DNA of 64,000 nucleotides, taken from Phyto melanocephala (Eukaryota; Arthropoda; Insecta; Diptera; Rhinophoridae). Where the stretch lies: NCBI GenBank assembly GCA_941918925.1, contig OW799237.1, positions 11,265,201 through 11,329,200 on the forward strand, in the 5' to 3' direction. The notes under the pieces were generated by a model that did no database searches, was not told the DNA's origin, and was given only the letters and a program-made list of their open reading frames with translations. Numbering within the stretch: the stretch's first letter is position 1; each line of letters starts with the position of its first letter. This document shows, piece by piece, positions 34,735 to 46,984 of this stretch. The translations under genes and the position numbers were made by a program.

Positions 34735-37375
34735 ATCAAAAATTTTTCTTCATGGAGAAGTATTATGAAGCGTTAATGTTTTTCGTGAAAATATAAATTT
34801 TAAAAAAATATTTATCATGAGAAAATTTTTAAAAAAAATTGTTTAAAGACAAAATCTAAAGTAAATTTACTTTTAATAGAAAATCTGTAAGTTTTCTGTA
34901 TTAACAGGATATTTTCTATATGCACAGAATTTATTATCAAAAAATAATATTTATGAAATTTGGTTTGAACAGGAAATATTAAAAAAATATTTATATATTT
35001 TTGTTAAGAAACAACTTTTCATAAACAGAAATTTTTCTTAACACAAAGCACTTGTGGAAATTTTTTTTAAACAGCAATTGTCTAGAAATTTTTCTATAAA
35101 CAGAAATTTTATAGAAAAATTTTATTTTTTAATTCTCTATAAACTAAATTTTTGTAGAGTAGTCTTTATAGTAGAATATTTTATAAAATTTTCTACACAT
35201 ATGCAGACATTTTATAGAAAACTTTTTGTCAAGAGAATTTATACAGATAATTTTCTGTAAAAAAAACATTTTTGAGAAAATTTTTTAAAAACTAAAAATT
35301 TTCTATCAATATAAAATTTAAAAAAATTTTTATAGACTGAAAATTATTGGAAATTTCTCTAGAAACAGAAAATTTTTTACAGAAAGAAAGTTTTTAAAAA
35401 ATTTTCTATAAACAAAAATTTATCAAAATATTTTCCATAAATAGAAAATGTATAAAAAAGAATTTTATAAACAAAAAAATTTTCTATAGGAAATCTAGAT
35501 TAGATAGATTTAGAACATTTTCTATAGACATAAAATGTTAAAAATGTTCATATAGAAAATCTCTAAGTAAATAGAAGATTTTCTGTAAACTGTCTATAGA
35601 CTGGAAATTTTGTTATTTTTTTTTTAAATTCCAAGGTTTTTTTAATTCTCTTTAAAAAGAATTTTTTTTTTGAAAATTCTCTATACAAATACATAATTCT
35701 CTATACATATATTATTGAAAATTTTCTTTTGACACAGAAATTTTTAGAAGTTTTTTTTAAACATAAACTTTTCTATAGAAAGATAATTTTCTACAAACGG
35801 AAAATGTATAAAAATTTTTTTATAAATTGCAGATTTTCTATAAGCAGATAATTTTCTGTAGACAGAAATTTTTAATATATTTTTTTAAGCAGACTACATT
35901 GTCTGCTCTTATTTATATACAGAACATTTTTATGTGGAAAATCTCTAGAAATAAAAAAGTTTAAAAAAAAAAAAAAAAAATTCTATAGAGAGAAATTTTT
36001 TTCTTAACAGAAAAAAAAAATAAAAAAAATTTGTAAACAGAAACTTTTTATGTTAAAAATTTATAGAAATAGAAGGTTTTCTAAAAACACTAAAATTTAA
36101 TGTAGGAAATCTATAAATAATTTTCTATAAATGAAAAATTTTATATTTATAGAAAATAACTAAATACAATTTTATTATTTTTTTTTATTTTATTTTTTTT
36201 TTCCTAAACATGCAATTTTTATATACTTAATTCATAAAAAATATTCTAAAAATTAACTTTTTTCTATAAACAGATAATTTTCTATCGACAGAAATTTTTT
36301 TATATATATTTTATAAAAATGTATAAAAAAGTTATTTATCAACAGAAAAATTTTTATGTAAAAAATCTATAGAAATTACAGAGCGTCTATAAACAAATAA
36401 ATTTCTGTAGAGAGAAAATTTTTAAAAAATTTTTCGTTAACAGAAAATATATAAAAAAGAAATTTATAAACAGAAAATTTTTATGTTGAAATTTTGTAGA
36501 AATAGAAGGTTTTCTGAAAAGGCCTAAACTTTATATAGGAAATCTATAAAAAATTTTCTATAAATGCAAGACTTTATATTAACAGAAAATTGTCTATAGA
36601 CAGAAACTTTTTAGAAAATTTTCTATAAACAAAAAGTGTATCAAAAATTTTCTTAAACATACAACTTTTATATATTAAGTTCATAAAAAATTTTTAATTA
36701 ATTAAAAATTTTCTTTAAATAGATTATTTTCTATAGACAGAAATTTAAAAAAAAATTCTTAAAACAGAAAATCCATAGAAGCTTTTTTATAAACAGAAAA
36801 TTTGGAATCAAAAATAGAAAGATATTATTTCCTTTAAAAAGAAAATTTTTTATAGACAGAAAATTTTCTATAGACAGAAAATTTTTATAAAAATTTCTTT
36901 AAACAGAAAATTTATTTAAGTAGATAATTTTCTATTAAAATTTTTTATATAGGGAAATATTTTTTTTTAAATTATCCATAAACAGAAAAATTTAAAAAAA
37001 TTCTTTATGAACAGAAATTTGCTTGAAAAATTATCTATTAACAGAAAAAACTATAGAAATTTTTATGTAAATACATGATTTTATGTTAACATTAAATTTT
37101 AAAAACAAGAGATTTTTGGAAAATTTTTTATAAACAGAAAATTTTCTATAGAACAAAAATTTTAAATAAAAATTTCTTTAAACAACAGATTTTCTATAAA
37201 CAGAAAACTTTTGGAAAGTTTTTACAATATTTGCCGTGAACAAAATATTGATAGAAAATTTTCTATAAACAGAATAATTTGAGATTATTGTCTGTAAACA
37301 AGAAATTATGAAAATATTTGCTTTAAATATAATTTAAAAAAATTTTTCAGAAAAAATATTTAGAAATTTTTCTAT
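34735..37375. repeat. AT-rich array of degenerate quasi-palindromic units
   Basis: About 2.6 kb built from very many variants of one unit, roughly TTTTCTATAAACAGAAAATTTT with a spacer of A/T bases, repeating at irregular intervals of about 20-45 bp. The unit itself is nearly self-complementary (TTTTCTGT and ACAGAAAA arms), so single units can form small hairpins and any two can pair. Copies are diverged and indel-rich, so there is no fixed long period. Frames inside it, such as 35054-35260, are not genes. It may be an expanded minisatellite or satellite remnant. Confidence 0.8.
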
Positions 37376-37985
37376 GAAAATTATATTTTTATTGAAAATA
37401 TATTTGTGTTGAAAATTATATTTTTATGAAAATTATATATTTTTTATGAATATATATTATATATGATTTCAACTTTTTTGTTTTTTTATAAAAAATTATT
37501 TATTATTAACCAATATTTCGCTACCAAACAATGGGTAGCTTCTTCAGGGTAATATGTATACAAATTTTATAAAAACAAAAAAACAAAGCTTGGAAAAAAT
37601 CATATATAATTAAAAAAAAGATCAAAAAATTTTGACGATATAAAATTATATTTATATTTATATTTAAATTATATTTTAATGAAAATATTAGTTTTATTTA
37701 AATTATATTTTTATGAAAATTATATTTTTTTATGAAAATTATATTTATATTTAAATTATATTTTAGAGAAAATATTAGTTTTATTTAAATTATATTTTAA
37801 AGAAAATTATATTTATTGAAAATTATGTTTTATGAAAATTATTTATTTTTTGGAGAATTTTATTTTTATGAACATTATATTTTTATAATATTTCTATTTT
37901 TATAAAAATTCTATTTCTATGAAAATTATATTTTTTTTTGAAAATTATGTTTTTATTAAAATTAAAGTTTTATTTGTATATAATT
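37376..37985. repeat. AT-rich tandem array of ATGAAAATTATATTTTT units
   Basis: A second array abuts the first. It is made of variants of TATGAAAATTATATTTTT at about 17-35 bp spacing, in two blocks (37,376-37,450 and 37,640-37,985). Between the blocks sits unrelated sequence holding the dispersed repeat at 37,509-37,549. Confidence 0.75.
37509..37549 (-). repeat. CCCTGAAGAAGCTACCC...GGTAGCGAAATATTGG repeat, copy 1
   Basis: On the minus strand this matches 44,532-44,569 almost exactly; only the few bases between GCTACCCA and GGTAGCGAAATATTGG differ. GCTACC and GGTAGC are reverse complements, so the core can form a small hairpin. Flanking A/T-rich sequence (ATTTTTTATAA) is also shared. Function unknown. 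Confidence 0.7.
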
Positions 37986-39587
37986 GCTTTAAACTGAAAG
38001 TTTTTTATTCTTTTATTAATTTTTAGTTTGGCTGTAGTTCATTTTATTATTAAATTTCTAATCATTAAATGAAGAAATCAATTTTTATTTGTGATAATGA
38101 AAGAATATATTGAAAAAGTAAGTTTTAATCCCGACACCAGCCGAGTGGAATGCATTTTCGAAACCAGCTACGGTATCATCATCAGCACTCTTTGATCGGA
38201 ATGTCTTAGTGTTGGATGTAAATATCATCTATTTAACTCACAAGTTTATACGAAATTTGATTTTGTGAATTAAACTGCACATACAAATTCATATCTTTTT
38301 GTTGTAGTGAGAGAGAACGAAATTTACCAAACTTAAGCTTTTCCCCTTTTTGTTATTCTTTTCAACTATCACATTTGTTATTCTTGCTTTAAACCATCAG
38401 TCTGATGGTAATTTTTACAGTTTTTTATTCTGTAAACAAAAAATGTATTAAAAATAATTTATTTATTAAAAAATTTTCATTCAAAAATTATTAAATTGCT
38501 ATAATTAAAAAAATTTTACTAAAATTTTCAAAGTAAGATTTTGTGACGTAAAATCCTTAAACTTAAAAAATTTGCTAGAAATTTTTCATAAGGCAGAAAA
38601 TTATGAAATTATTTATATATGTGGAGCTAATCTGTCAACAGTTTTCTATCATAAAATTTGTAGAAAATGTTCTATGAGAAATTAAATCTATTAAAATTTT
38701 TTGGAAAGAAAAACGTTTACAAGTGTAAAGATGTGTGTGAAAATATAAGAAACACTCAACCGTTTTACGTTCGTACGTTTATTTAATATTAAAAATAAAA
38801 AAAATTACAGAACAAGTAAATTCAATTTAAAGGGTAAAATAAATATATTATGTTAGTGTTTTCTTGACGGGACCGTATGCAAGATTATATTAACGTTTTT
38901 TTTTTTGTATAAAAGCTATGCTTATAGACATATTTTTGTGTATGTTGGATTTACAAGGTGTGCATTGTATCATGTCGTATTGTCATAATATTTTAAAATG
39001 GTTTAAACTTTTTACCATTTAATATATTTTATTTTAAAATTTTAAATTAAATTCATTTTTTTAAATACAATAAAACATCAAGCTTCATTGACAACCAACT
39101 TAAGAATGTTCCAGCAAAAAAGTGAACATAAAATGTTTGTGTGTTTAAACAACAAAAAACATTAATTTCTTTCTTAAACAGACATTGACTTATTAAGCAT
39201 AACAGCAGACACAATTTAATTGAATGTTTTTTTTTTTTCTAAAATAAGTATTTAGTCAGAATAAAATAAAAACTATTTTAAGAAACAAAACAAAGTGATA
39301 TAGAGCAATATAAAAACGAAGCCCTAAGGCAAATACACTGCAAAAATTTGAATAAACTTCACATAGTGAAATACTAAAAAAAAAAAAACAATATACAAAA
39401 TAAATAGTTTTTGTAAATCGGATGCTAAAGCTTTAACCTTTAAAGCCAAACAATTAAAAAAGATATAGTCGGTCAAACGGACTTGCATACCTATATACCC
39501 TTCATTACATTTTAAATAAAAGTTTATTGAAAATAATAAATATATAATAAAGACTAATTGTCACAATATTCATTTTAGCTACTTTAA
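37986..39587. other. Noncoding, nothing recognised
   Basis: AT-rich DNA. The more mixed stretch at 38,120-38,230 was examined for tRNA-like boxes and rejected. No open frame is supportable. Confidence 0.6.
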
Positions 39588-39792
39588 GGGCCATTATTAC
39601 AACTTGCCGTTAGGTAAAGGTATAAATAACTTTCCATTATTAAAACTTAAATTTTTTATTGTTATGATTACTATTAATAATGATAATATTTAATGGATAG
39701 AAACATAATAAATAAAGGCTTTATAACTCAAACTCTCTTATCGGTCCCTCAAAATCCTGCCTTTAACTAACGGCAAGTTGTAATAATGGCCC
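39588..39792. mobile_element. MITE with 33-bp terminal inverted repeats
   Basis: The left end (39588-39620) and right end (39760-39792) are reverse complements at 32 of 33 positions, beginning GGGCCATTATTACAACTTGC. The body is 205 bp and AT-rich with no coding capacity. Flanks do not show a clear target duplication (TTTAA on the left, AAGAC on the right), so the superfamily is undetermined. Confidence 0.85.
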
Positions 39793-40465
39793 AAGACTTC
39801 TAAGAAGATGACAGTTGGCTATACCAGAACAGAGTTTGTAGACTAAATTTAATTGCAAACATAATGATATACATACATTCAGCATCACTACACTATTTGA
39901 TCTTTCAAACCTTAAAATATATCCCGTCTTGCTCTGGTGCATTTTAAAAAGCTTAATATGAATAACAGTGATTACAGCATCGTGAAAAGTTAAACGTTTC
40001 GCAGGACCATAAACACTGAGAACATTGCTACTGAATAATACTTTTCCTTATCATAGTAATGTGAGGTAGAATGGAAAATATCTTTCTATTAAAAATTTTT
40101 TTTTATTTAAATAATAATTACAAAACCCTGATATTTGTTTAAAATAAAATCATACTAAAAGTCAACAAGTTTAAATTACTATTTTCATTTTATTTATTTT
40201 TACAAAAATTGTTCTTCATTTTGTAAAGTAAATAAATTCTTAATGAAAACGAAATGTTTGCTTAAGCTTAGGAATTTTTAAATATAAAATGTGTCATATA
40301 AAAATATTTTCAAAATAAAAGAATTTAAAGAAGGATATTTATATACACATGGATATGTGAGTACAGTGGTAGTAGTTTGCATGAATGTATGCACTTTGAA
40401 CTTTTTGCTAAAATAACAAAAATTTTAAACAAGTGTATAAGTAAATAACAATACATTTGCATAGT
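39793..40465. other. Noncoding, nothing recognised
   Basis: AT-rich DNA with no supportable gene. The overlapping frames at 40325-40754 are short and partly lie in the duplicated segment that follows. Confidence 0.6.
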
Positions 40466-41523
40466 TAATTTTGAAAGATTTTTAAAACTTAACGAAAGGC
40501 TTATGAAAAATATTTCTTTTTTAAACACTCGAAGAAACAAGTTGATAAAACATAGAGAAATATTAAAAAAATATTGGTTTTCTTTTTTTGAACTTCTGAA
40601 CACTGTTCACGCTCCCAAATTTTTACTTAAAAGTGCGATATGTCTCAAGCTCTGTGGGCAGTGTTTTCGGTCTGCTAAAACCATATCTAACATTGCAGCC
40701 ATACGTTCAAGTTTTTCTGTCAAGTTTTTCACACATCCAACTTGTCAAAATTAATTTAAATTGATTGCTGTGACGTAGGCTGCACGCAATTTTAAAGTAA
40801 TTTTACTATTCAAAATGTCTTTGTGAAGAAATCAACTTATTAATTATATTTAATTTAAATTGCGGCAGAATATTTTTAAAACACAAAACAAAAATTTATG
40901 GCGGCAGAATATTTGTCAAAAAAAAAAAAAAACCAAAAATTCGTCACAACAATTGCACTCAGCTGTTTTCTTGACTGTAAATTGAAACATTCGATGGAAA
41001 GAGAATTTCAAAAGCATGTTCGCATCAAGTTCTAAAAGTATGAGTGTGTTAGTGAAAAATTCTGAGTGTATTGATACACAAAATTTGATCGTGTAACCCC
41101 TGTGTAAGGTCTGTTTTCAATACAAAATATTCTATCATAAACCAATACCACTCTCCATTTACGGCTGCAGCACTGCCATGTTCGTTTTATTTAACCTGTT
41201 TCTATAATAAAGAATTTTAAAGGATTTTTAAAACTTAAAAAATGCTTTTGAAAATATATTTTTTTCAAACACTCGAAGAAAATTGTTGATAAAACTTAGA
41301 CAAAGATTTAGAAAAAATATTGTTTTTCTTTTCGATATTCTAAAAACTTTTTACCATCCAAGAATTTGACCTAAAAGTGTCATTGTGTCTCGAGAACTGT
41401 AAACAGTGGCTTCGTTTTGCTAAAACCATGTCTTAGTTTTGTTTTGAAATTTTGAATATAAAAAAAAATCTATCATAAACCGATACCACTCTCCATTTAC
41501 GGCTGCAGCACTTCCATGTTCAT
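40466..41523. repeat. Local segmental duplication (two interleaved repeat pairs)
   Basis: Segment 40,466-40,705 recurs diverged at 41,217-41,445, sharing GATTTTTAAAACTTAA, AACACTCGAAGAAA, TTGATAAAAC and TTGCTAAAACCAT-like blocks. A second pair, 41,131-41,184 and 41,469-41,523, is nearly identical over 54-55 bp (TCTATCATAAACC, CTCTCCATTTACGGCTGCAG, CCATGTTC) at a 338-bp offset. Together they suggest one multi-unit tandem duplication with later indels. No gene in it. Confidence 0.7.
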
Positions 41524-43269
41524 CTTCTTTATTCAATTTCTAGTATAAAGGACCTTAAAACTAGGAACTAATAATAATTTTATTCTTGGACACAACTTAT
41601 GGAAAAGTTTCTACTTTTTGCTACCATTTAAAGTTTAATTTGATGAATTTAGGTTTCGTTCTCTATTTACAATAAAACCCACTACTTAATAATGAGAAAT
41701 AAAATTTTGTCGCAAAATTTGTTTTTCGTCAACTAAACAGATTCTAAAATAAATATTGAATTTTATTTTTGATAAAAGTCTTTTTTATTAAAATCTCTGT
41801 AAAGTACAAAATAAATTTTAATCGGAACGAAAATTTGTTAAAATTAAATAGTTAAATAAACACAGAAAAATAGAAGAGGTGTGTAACTGATTATGACCCA
41901 TAGGCTATGTTATTGTTATTGTAATAAATAAATTGAAATTGAAAAAAAATGGATCTTAAATATTTTTTAAAACTACCCACCATCTCTGTGGATAACAAAA
42001 ACAAAAAAGGCCTACAAATTTATTTCACTTAATCAAAATTGTTAAATCTTTACTTGTGTATGTAGATGATGTGGCAACATTCAAGCAATTTTTCAAACAA
42101 ATACTCAACATATGACAAAATTCAACTTTATATAGAGACTATTGTTGAAGATGTTCTGTACATACATACATACCAGAGAACGGCATATTTTGTAGAATAA
42201 TTTATGTTAGAAAAAATTCGCTAGTATTTAGAAAATTAAAAACGAAACACGCTGTAATATAAAATGATCAAAGTGCTGCTAAATACTTTACTTTTTAACA
42301 TCATTGTCATATTGAATTATTTGTTTTGAAAAAGCAACAGACTTAATCGATTTATACTATTTCTACGAAGTTGAGAGGACGACGCGTCGCGACGCAGTAT
42401 TAACTCTGTCATGTCATGTCTCTTCTTTAAATATGTACATGATCGACCCTGAATATTCTCCATATACTATCCGAGTTCAAGGTTACCCTTTGGTAGGGCT
42501 CTGAAACTGCTCACAATGGACTAGCTATGAACTAAGTATCAAAAATTGTTATTTTTACTTCTTGTTTTAACTATACAACAAACTCTCTCTCTCTCTTCTT
42601 CATTCTATGTTTTCATATTTCAATCATCTATGGACTCTTTCCTAGTTTTTATTGTTTTATTGTGATAAGATAATCATAGTGAACTTAGTTGTGTCTGGGT
42701 GAACATCCCAAACTTACCTGAGTGAAAATTCGACAAATTTCCGTTTTGGTCCGTAAAAAAGTTGAAAAAAAAAGTTGAAAAAAATTGAACTTTGATTTTC
42801 GTATTTCACGACCTTCTTCTTTCTGTTTATTTTCTCTCTCTCTCTCTCTCTCTCGGTGATTCTAAAATCATTACACTTGGGTCAATGATTGATCTTTTAG
42901 TGATATCTTGTACAAGGGATGTCGTGTAAAGTTAGCCCGTCCTCCACAAAAAAACGACAATCGACAAAATTGTTTTTCCAGATTTCGGGCTCTAAGTTGC
43001 GCCAGAGCTGGAAAATGGCAGAGAGAATATTAAGAAATACTAATTTCCTCTTCGCCGTGACAGTTTCAAACATTGAAAGCCAGATTTCATGTTCTGGCAT
43101 GTACTCCCATTATACAGTAATCAGTTAAAGCCCTCATTCGATGGTTGCCCACTAACGTTCATGTTCGCTTGCAGTTTTACAAGTAGCCGTCTTCGCAGAC
43201 CATATTGTCTGTGCAAAACTGTATGATTTCTGTTTCGCCAATGTCTTGCAGGATAAAAATGGTTAACTA
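41524..43269. other. Noncoding; microsatellite and GC palindrome
   Basis: Contains a (TC)n microsatellite at 42,833-42,854 and the perfect 12-bp palindrome GCGTCGCGACGC at 42,384-42,395. The interval 42,900-43,260, directly downstream (minus strand) of the RNase H relic, is mixed in composition. It holds a 67-codon minus frame (42897-43100) that I cannot assign; it may be decayed ORF2 C-terminal sequence. Confidence 0.5.
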
Positions 43270-43940
43270 GTGAATCTCTACCGAAGGGAGAAAAGTTTCA
43301 ATCTTCGTTAGTCCGTCCGCAATGCAGTTCTTGCCTTTCCGAGTTTCCAGGTACCCATCTGCGCTTAACAGCGAAATCTCATGCCATATCATTTAAAGAA
43401 GCACAGCATTTCATAACAAAATTGGTTGTTGAATAAACATCCGCTAGCGACTTAATAGCAGCCTGATTTTCTATGAAGATACAAATACGGGTGTAATCTA
43501 AATATTTCTTGTAGTATATCAGCCAGTTTGATTCATTTTTAACAGCCCATATTTTATCCTAAAAAATACTGTTGTAGTTCGGTAACCTAAAATACTCCTT
43601 TCTATTAAAAAAGGCATAAAGAAACCACTGCCGACGCACTTGTTTTTGATTTCGATGCGCTCAAAATCTAAATGGATGTTGAATAAAAACCCGCCAGCGA
43701 CTTTATAGCGGTCTGAATGTCAATGAAGATACAAATAATACAAATAATAGATGTGTAATATAAGTATACCCTGTCGCATCCAGTAACATTACTGCCAACT
43801 TGAACGCTGCAGAATACTATGGTAGTAGCAAAGCCTAAAAGACATTGTTATTAAAAATGGTAATAAAGAGGCCAGCACCGACCGCCCTTCTTGATTTTTA
43901 TCTCTCAGTATAAATTTCCAGATGGCCATTCGATCAAGCG
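43270..43940 (-). pseudogene. Non-LTR retrotransposon RNase H relic with internal duplication
   Basis: Minus-strand reading: GAGLFITIFNNNVF near 43,860 (start of the RNase H fold); RICIFIENQAAIKSLADVYS at about 43,440-43,495 (the 'IFTDSKAAIKSL' strand); then RRWVPGNS at about 43,340-43,362 and NCIADGLTK in a shifted frame. A second version of the middle block, ICIFIDIQTAIKSLAGFYS, sits at about 43,680-43,740, roughly 240 bp upstream, with matching flanks. The domain has therefore been partly tandem-duplicated. Same LINE group as the relic at 46,990-47,830 but more decayed. Confidence 0.6.
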
Positions 43941-45658
43941 ATGTCGAGCCGGTGATTGATACAGATAATTCTTTGTCAATGAATGTGGTTGAATTTCAAT
44001 AATATGAATTTCTGTTTACTCGAACAATGTTAATCTCTGATATATATTCTCTCTAAAAAATACACAATAAGGAAGTTAAAACGAAGATGAACATCACAGA
44101 AACAAAAGAATAAAAATTTTAAATTTAATACAAATAAAACTGAAACAATAAAACATGTTCAAAATCTTAAAACATTCAAATGAAATGAAGTTGTTTATTT
44201 GTTAAAAGGATGAATATAATGTTGAAGTATAAAGTTGTATGTAAACAAACACGCACACATACACATGTAATAGAGTATTAGGGAGGGTCACAGACTAGGT
44301 GGAATATAATAAGAAAATAATTCAATAATTCTCGAGTTTAATTATTTAAATTTAAAAGAAAACAGTTTACATAGAAAGCTAAAATAATAGTAAAAAAATT
44401 ATATCAATTCCCTTATTCTGAACTTTAATATGGCAACTAAAGTTGTAACAAATTTGATAATGTTTCATATCAATAGTAATAATAATCAAATAATTCTCAT
44501 ATTGTAAATTTTTCCTATTTGTTCATAATTTCCCTGAAGAAGCTACCCAATGTGGTAGCGAAATATTGGAATATAAAATTAAAATTATTTTTTATAACAA
44601 AAGTGATCTCAAGATCAATATAAAAAACAACTATTGATATAAATAAAAAAGATCGAAAACTTTTATTTATTATTTAAAGTTTTAATATTATTAAAAAATT
44701 TTGAATTAAGGTATTAAAGGAATTAATTAAATTTTATATAAAAAAATCTTTTTCGTTAAGACTTCTTCTTGCGACTTCGATAGACAAGCATCTGTCATAA
44801 TATACGAAAAACTCCACACAATAATTTAACATTATTTTAATACAGTTCTTCAATGTCTGGAGTTTAAACTATGTTATGACAGAAATGTCCTAACATACTA
44901 CACTCCAAACAAAAATCATCTTACCCCCTTAACAATTATTATTATCTTAACAAATTGCATAAGTCAAATTTTCTTTATATGGCAATATTTATCATTACTT
45001 ATGTTGCTTTTAGCAGAAGAAGAATGTGCTTTCTATATGCACAACAAATGTTGCAACAGCAACAATATGCATTTTACTGTTACAAATTTGTAATTTATTT
45101 TCAAATTCTGTTGTGTTCTTGCTGTTGTTTTTTAAACTTATTTATTTTACGTATTGTAGTGGAATGTCTCTATTTTTTTTAAATTGCAAAAAGAAAAACT
45201 TTTCTTTATTTCGAAATCACATTGTTTTAGTTATTCTAAGAGTTTTATTAAGTTTGCCAAATAAATTCTTAAAATATTTTGACAAATTGCATAATCTGTA
45301 CAAGAAAATGTTGAGTGCAATATAAAATTCTTTGTTTTGTAGATACTCGTAGAATGTAGAAAAAATAAATTATTTGTAAAAATCATCAAGATAAATAACA
45401 ATTAAACAGTTAAGGAATAATAACAAAAAGTGTTGAGAGTTTCGTTTGTAAAGAACAGTAATTGCGACAGAAAATAAAAGAAAATCCAGAATGAGATAAA
45501 TTATTGCCACTTTTAGTGTAATAGGTATAGTATAACGGTCGTGTTCTTTAAAAATATTTTAGGTGCGATAAAGAATTATTTGGAAAAATTCTGTTAAACA
45601 TCTGCCAAATAAGCCTTTAATAAGCCTGAAATATTTTTTATAAAAACGGCATTTATTG
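43941..45658. other. Noncoding, nothing recognised apart from a dispersed repeat
   Basis: AT-rich DNA. The frames at 44955-45325 contain CAACAGCAACAA words but no domain. The dispersed repeat at 44,532-44,569 is listed separately. Confidence 0.6.
44532..44569 (+). repeat. CCCTGAAGAAGCTACCC...GGTAGCGAAATATTGG repeat, copy 2
   Basis: Plus-strand partner of 37,509-37,549. The match covers the whole 38-bp core and continues loosely into AAATTATTTTTTATAA on the 3' side. Confidence 0.7.
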
Positions 45659-46796
45659 TATAGGGTGAGCAGAAAGTCACCATGAGCTTAAAAATGTAAT
45701 AACTTTTTCGTTCATGTGTTTTTTAAATTTTTAGAATAAATAATGGATTCATAACTAAACACAGAAGAAAGTACATATTATTAAATAAATTAAATATAAT
45801 TAAATATAAAATCAGCCATCAATTACTTTAACGCAAAGAGCAACGACAACGACAGATTTTCACACTCTGAAACATTGATTGATCATTACCACCGTAGAAG
45901 ATTTGCTTCGAACCGATTAACCTCCTCTAATTCGTACTGCTTAAAATATTGAACGTGTAGAGCAAAGTGTTATTGAAACAACAGAAACATCTACCAGAAG
46001 GCGTTCTGCGCATTTTAATAAAAGATTTAATGTTACTGCCATATAAGGTGCATTTGGTGCAAGAATTTAAACCCCCAGATCATCAGCAATTTAAAAATTT
46101 TTCATTTAAATTTCAGATAATAGGCCAATAATTCAATAATTTTATTGAAGATTTGATGATAATTGATGAAGTTCAAGTGCTTCATCAGAAAAAAACCCCA
46201 AAAACCATTCATGAGCGTTAATTGCACTCCAACAGGTATACATTATGGTATGGCACTATATCTGATAATATCATTGGGCCTTACTTTTACGCAAATGAAC
46301 ATGGAAATGATGTAACTGTTAATGAAACCATTATCGATTTATAATAGAACAGTTTTTATACAATATTTTACTATTAAAAAAAAAAATACCTGAAATGAGG
46401 TTTCATTAGAACGGAGCCACTGCCCGCACTGCCCGAGGCACAATGGCACATTTAACTAAAGTTTTTGGAGAGCGAATAATTTCCAGAAATTCGAGAATAA
46501 ATGAAGCCAGCTTGTTTGCAAATTTTGTCAGCATTCGACCATTTTCTTTTGGGGTTATTTTGAAGGGCGAATGTCTGGGAAAAGTCCAAGAAAATCTTCG
46601 AACTCAAGGCCAACATTTTGAAAGATATTTTGAAAAGTACTCTTAAACAGCTTATCATTGCGATGCCGAAAACGCTGATCATTACAGTGATATTCTTTTC
46701 CATACATTGTGTTATTTTTTTTTTGTTTTTCATGTAGTATAATCTCAAAAGTTATTTTATTAATAAACCTCGCTGAGATTTTTGGCCGACCCTGTA
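45659..46796 (+). pseudogene. Tc3-like (DUF4817-type) relic D, nearly full length with both ends
   Basis: The ends TATAGGGTGAGCAGAAAGTC (45,659) and, reversed, TACAGGGTCGGCCAAAAATC (46,796) match at 14 of 20 positions and look like the terminal inverted repeats. Between them on the plus strand: TSTRRRSA-like and LLPYKVHLVQE linker sequence near 45,990-46,060; WYGTISDNIIGPYFYANEHG from 46,246; NGATARTARGTMAHL (second catalytic motif) at 46,414-46,458; KVFGERIISRNSRINEASL; LKGECLGKVQENLRTQ and the C-terminus to about 46,700. Multiple frameshifts and stops. The first catalytic block is not readable. The left end also matches the end of relic G. Confidence 0.7.
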
Positions 46797-46984
46797 TATT
46801 TGATATCAGTTTGTATTATTTGTACAAGACTTTGCATACAAAATTAAAAAAGACCTAGATTTTTTTTTAAAAAGAATTTGAGTCAAGGTATTCATCTTTG
46901 GTTGAAAGTCTTTATGTTAGAAAAAAGATTTTAAAAATCTTATACAAACTTTTCCGTTTCTGGCAAGGCATAACTTAGTGATCA

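Noticed and set aside
38120..38200. AGCCGAGTGG and TTTTCGAAACC, resembling pol III A- and B-boxes.
   Set aside because: Only about 10-20 nt apart, with no T-arm pairing and no tail or flanking repeat.
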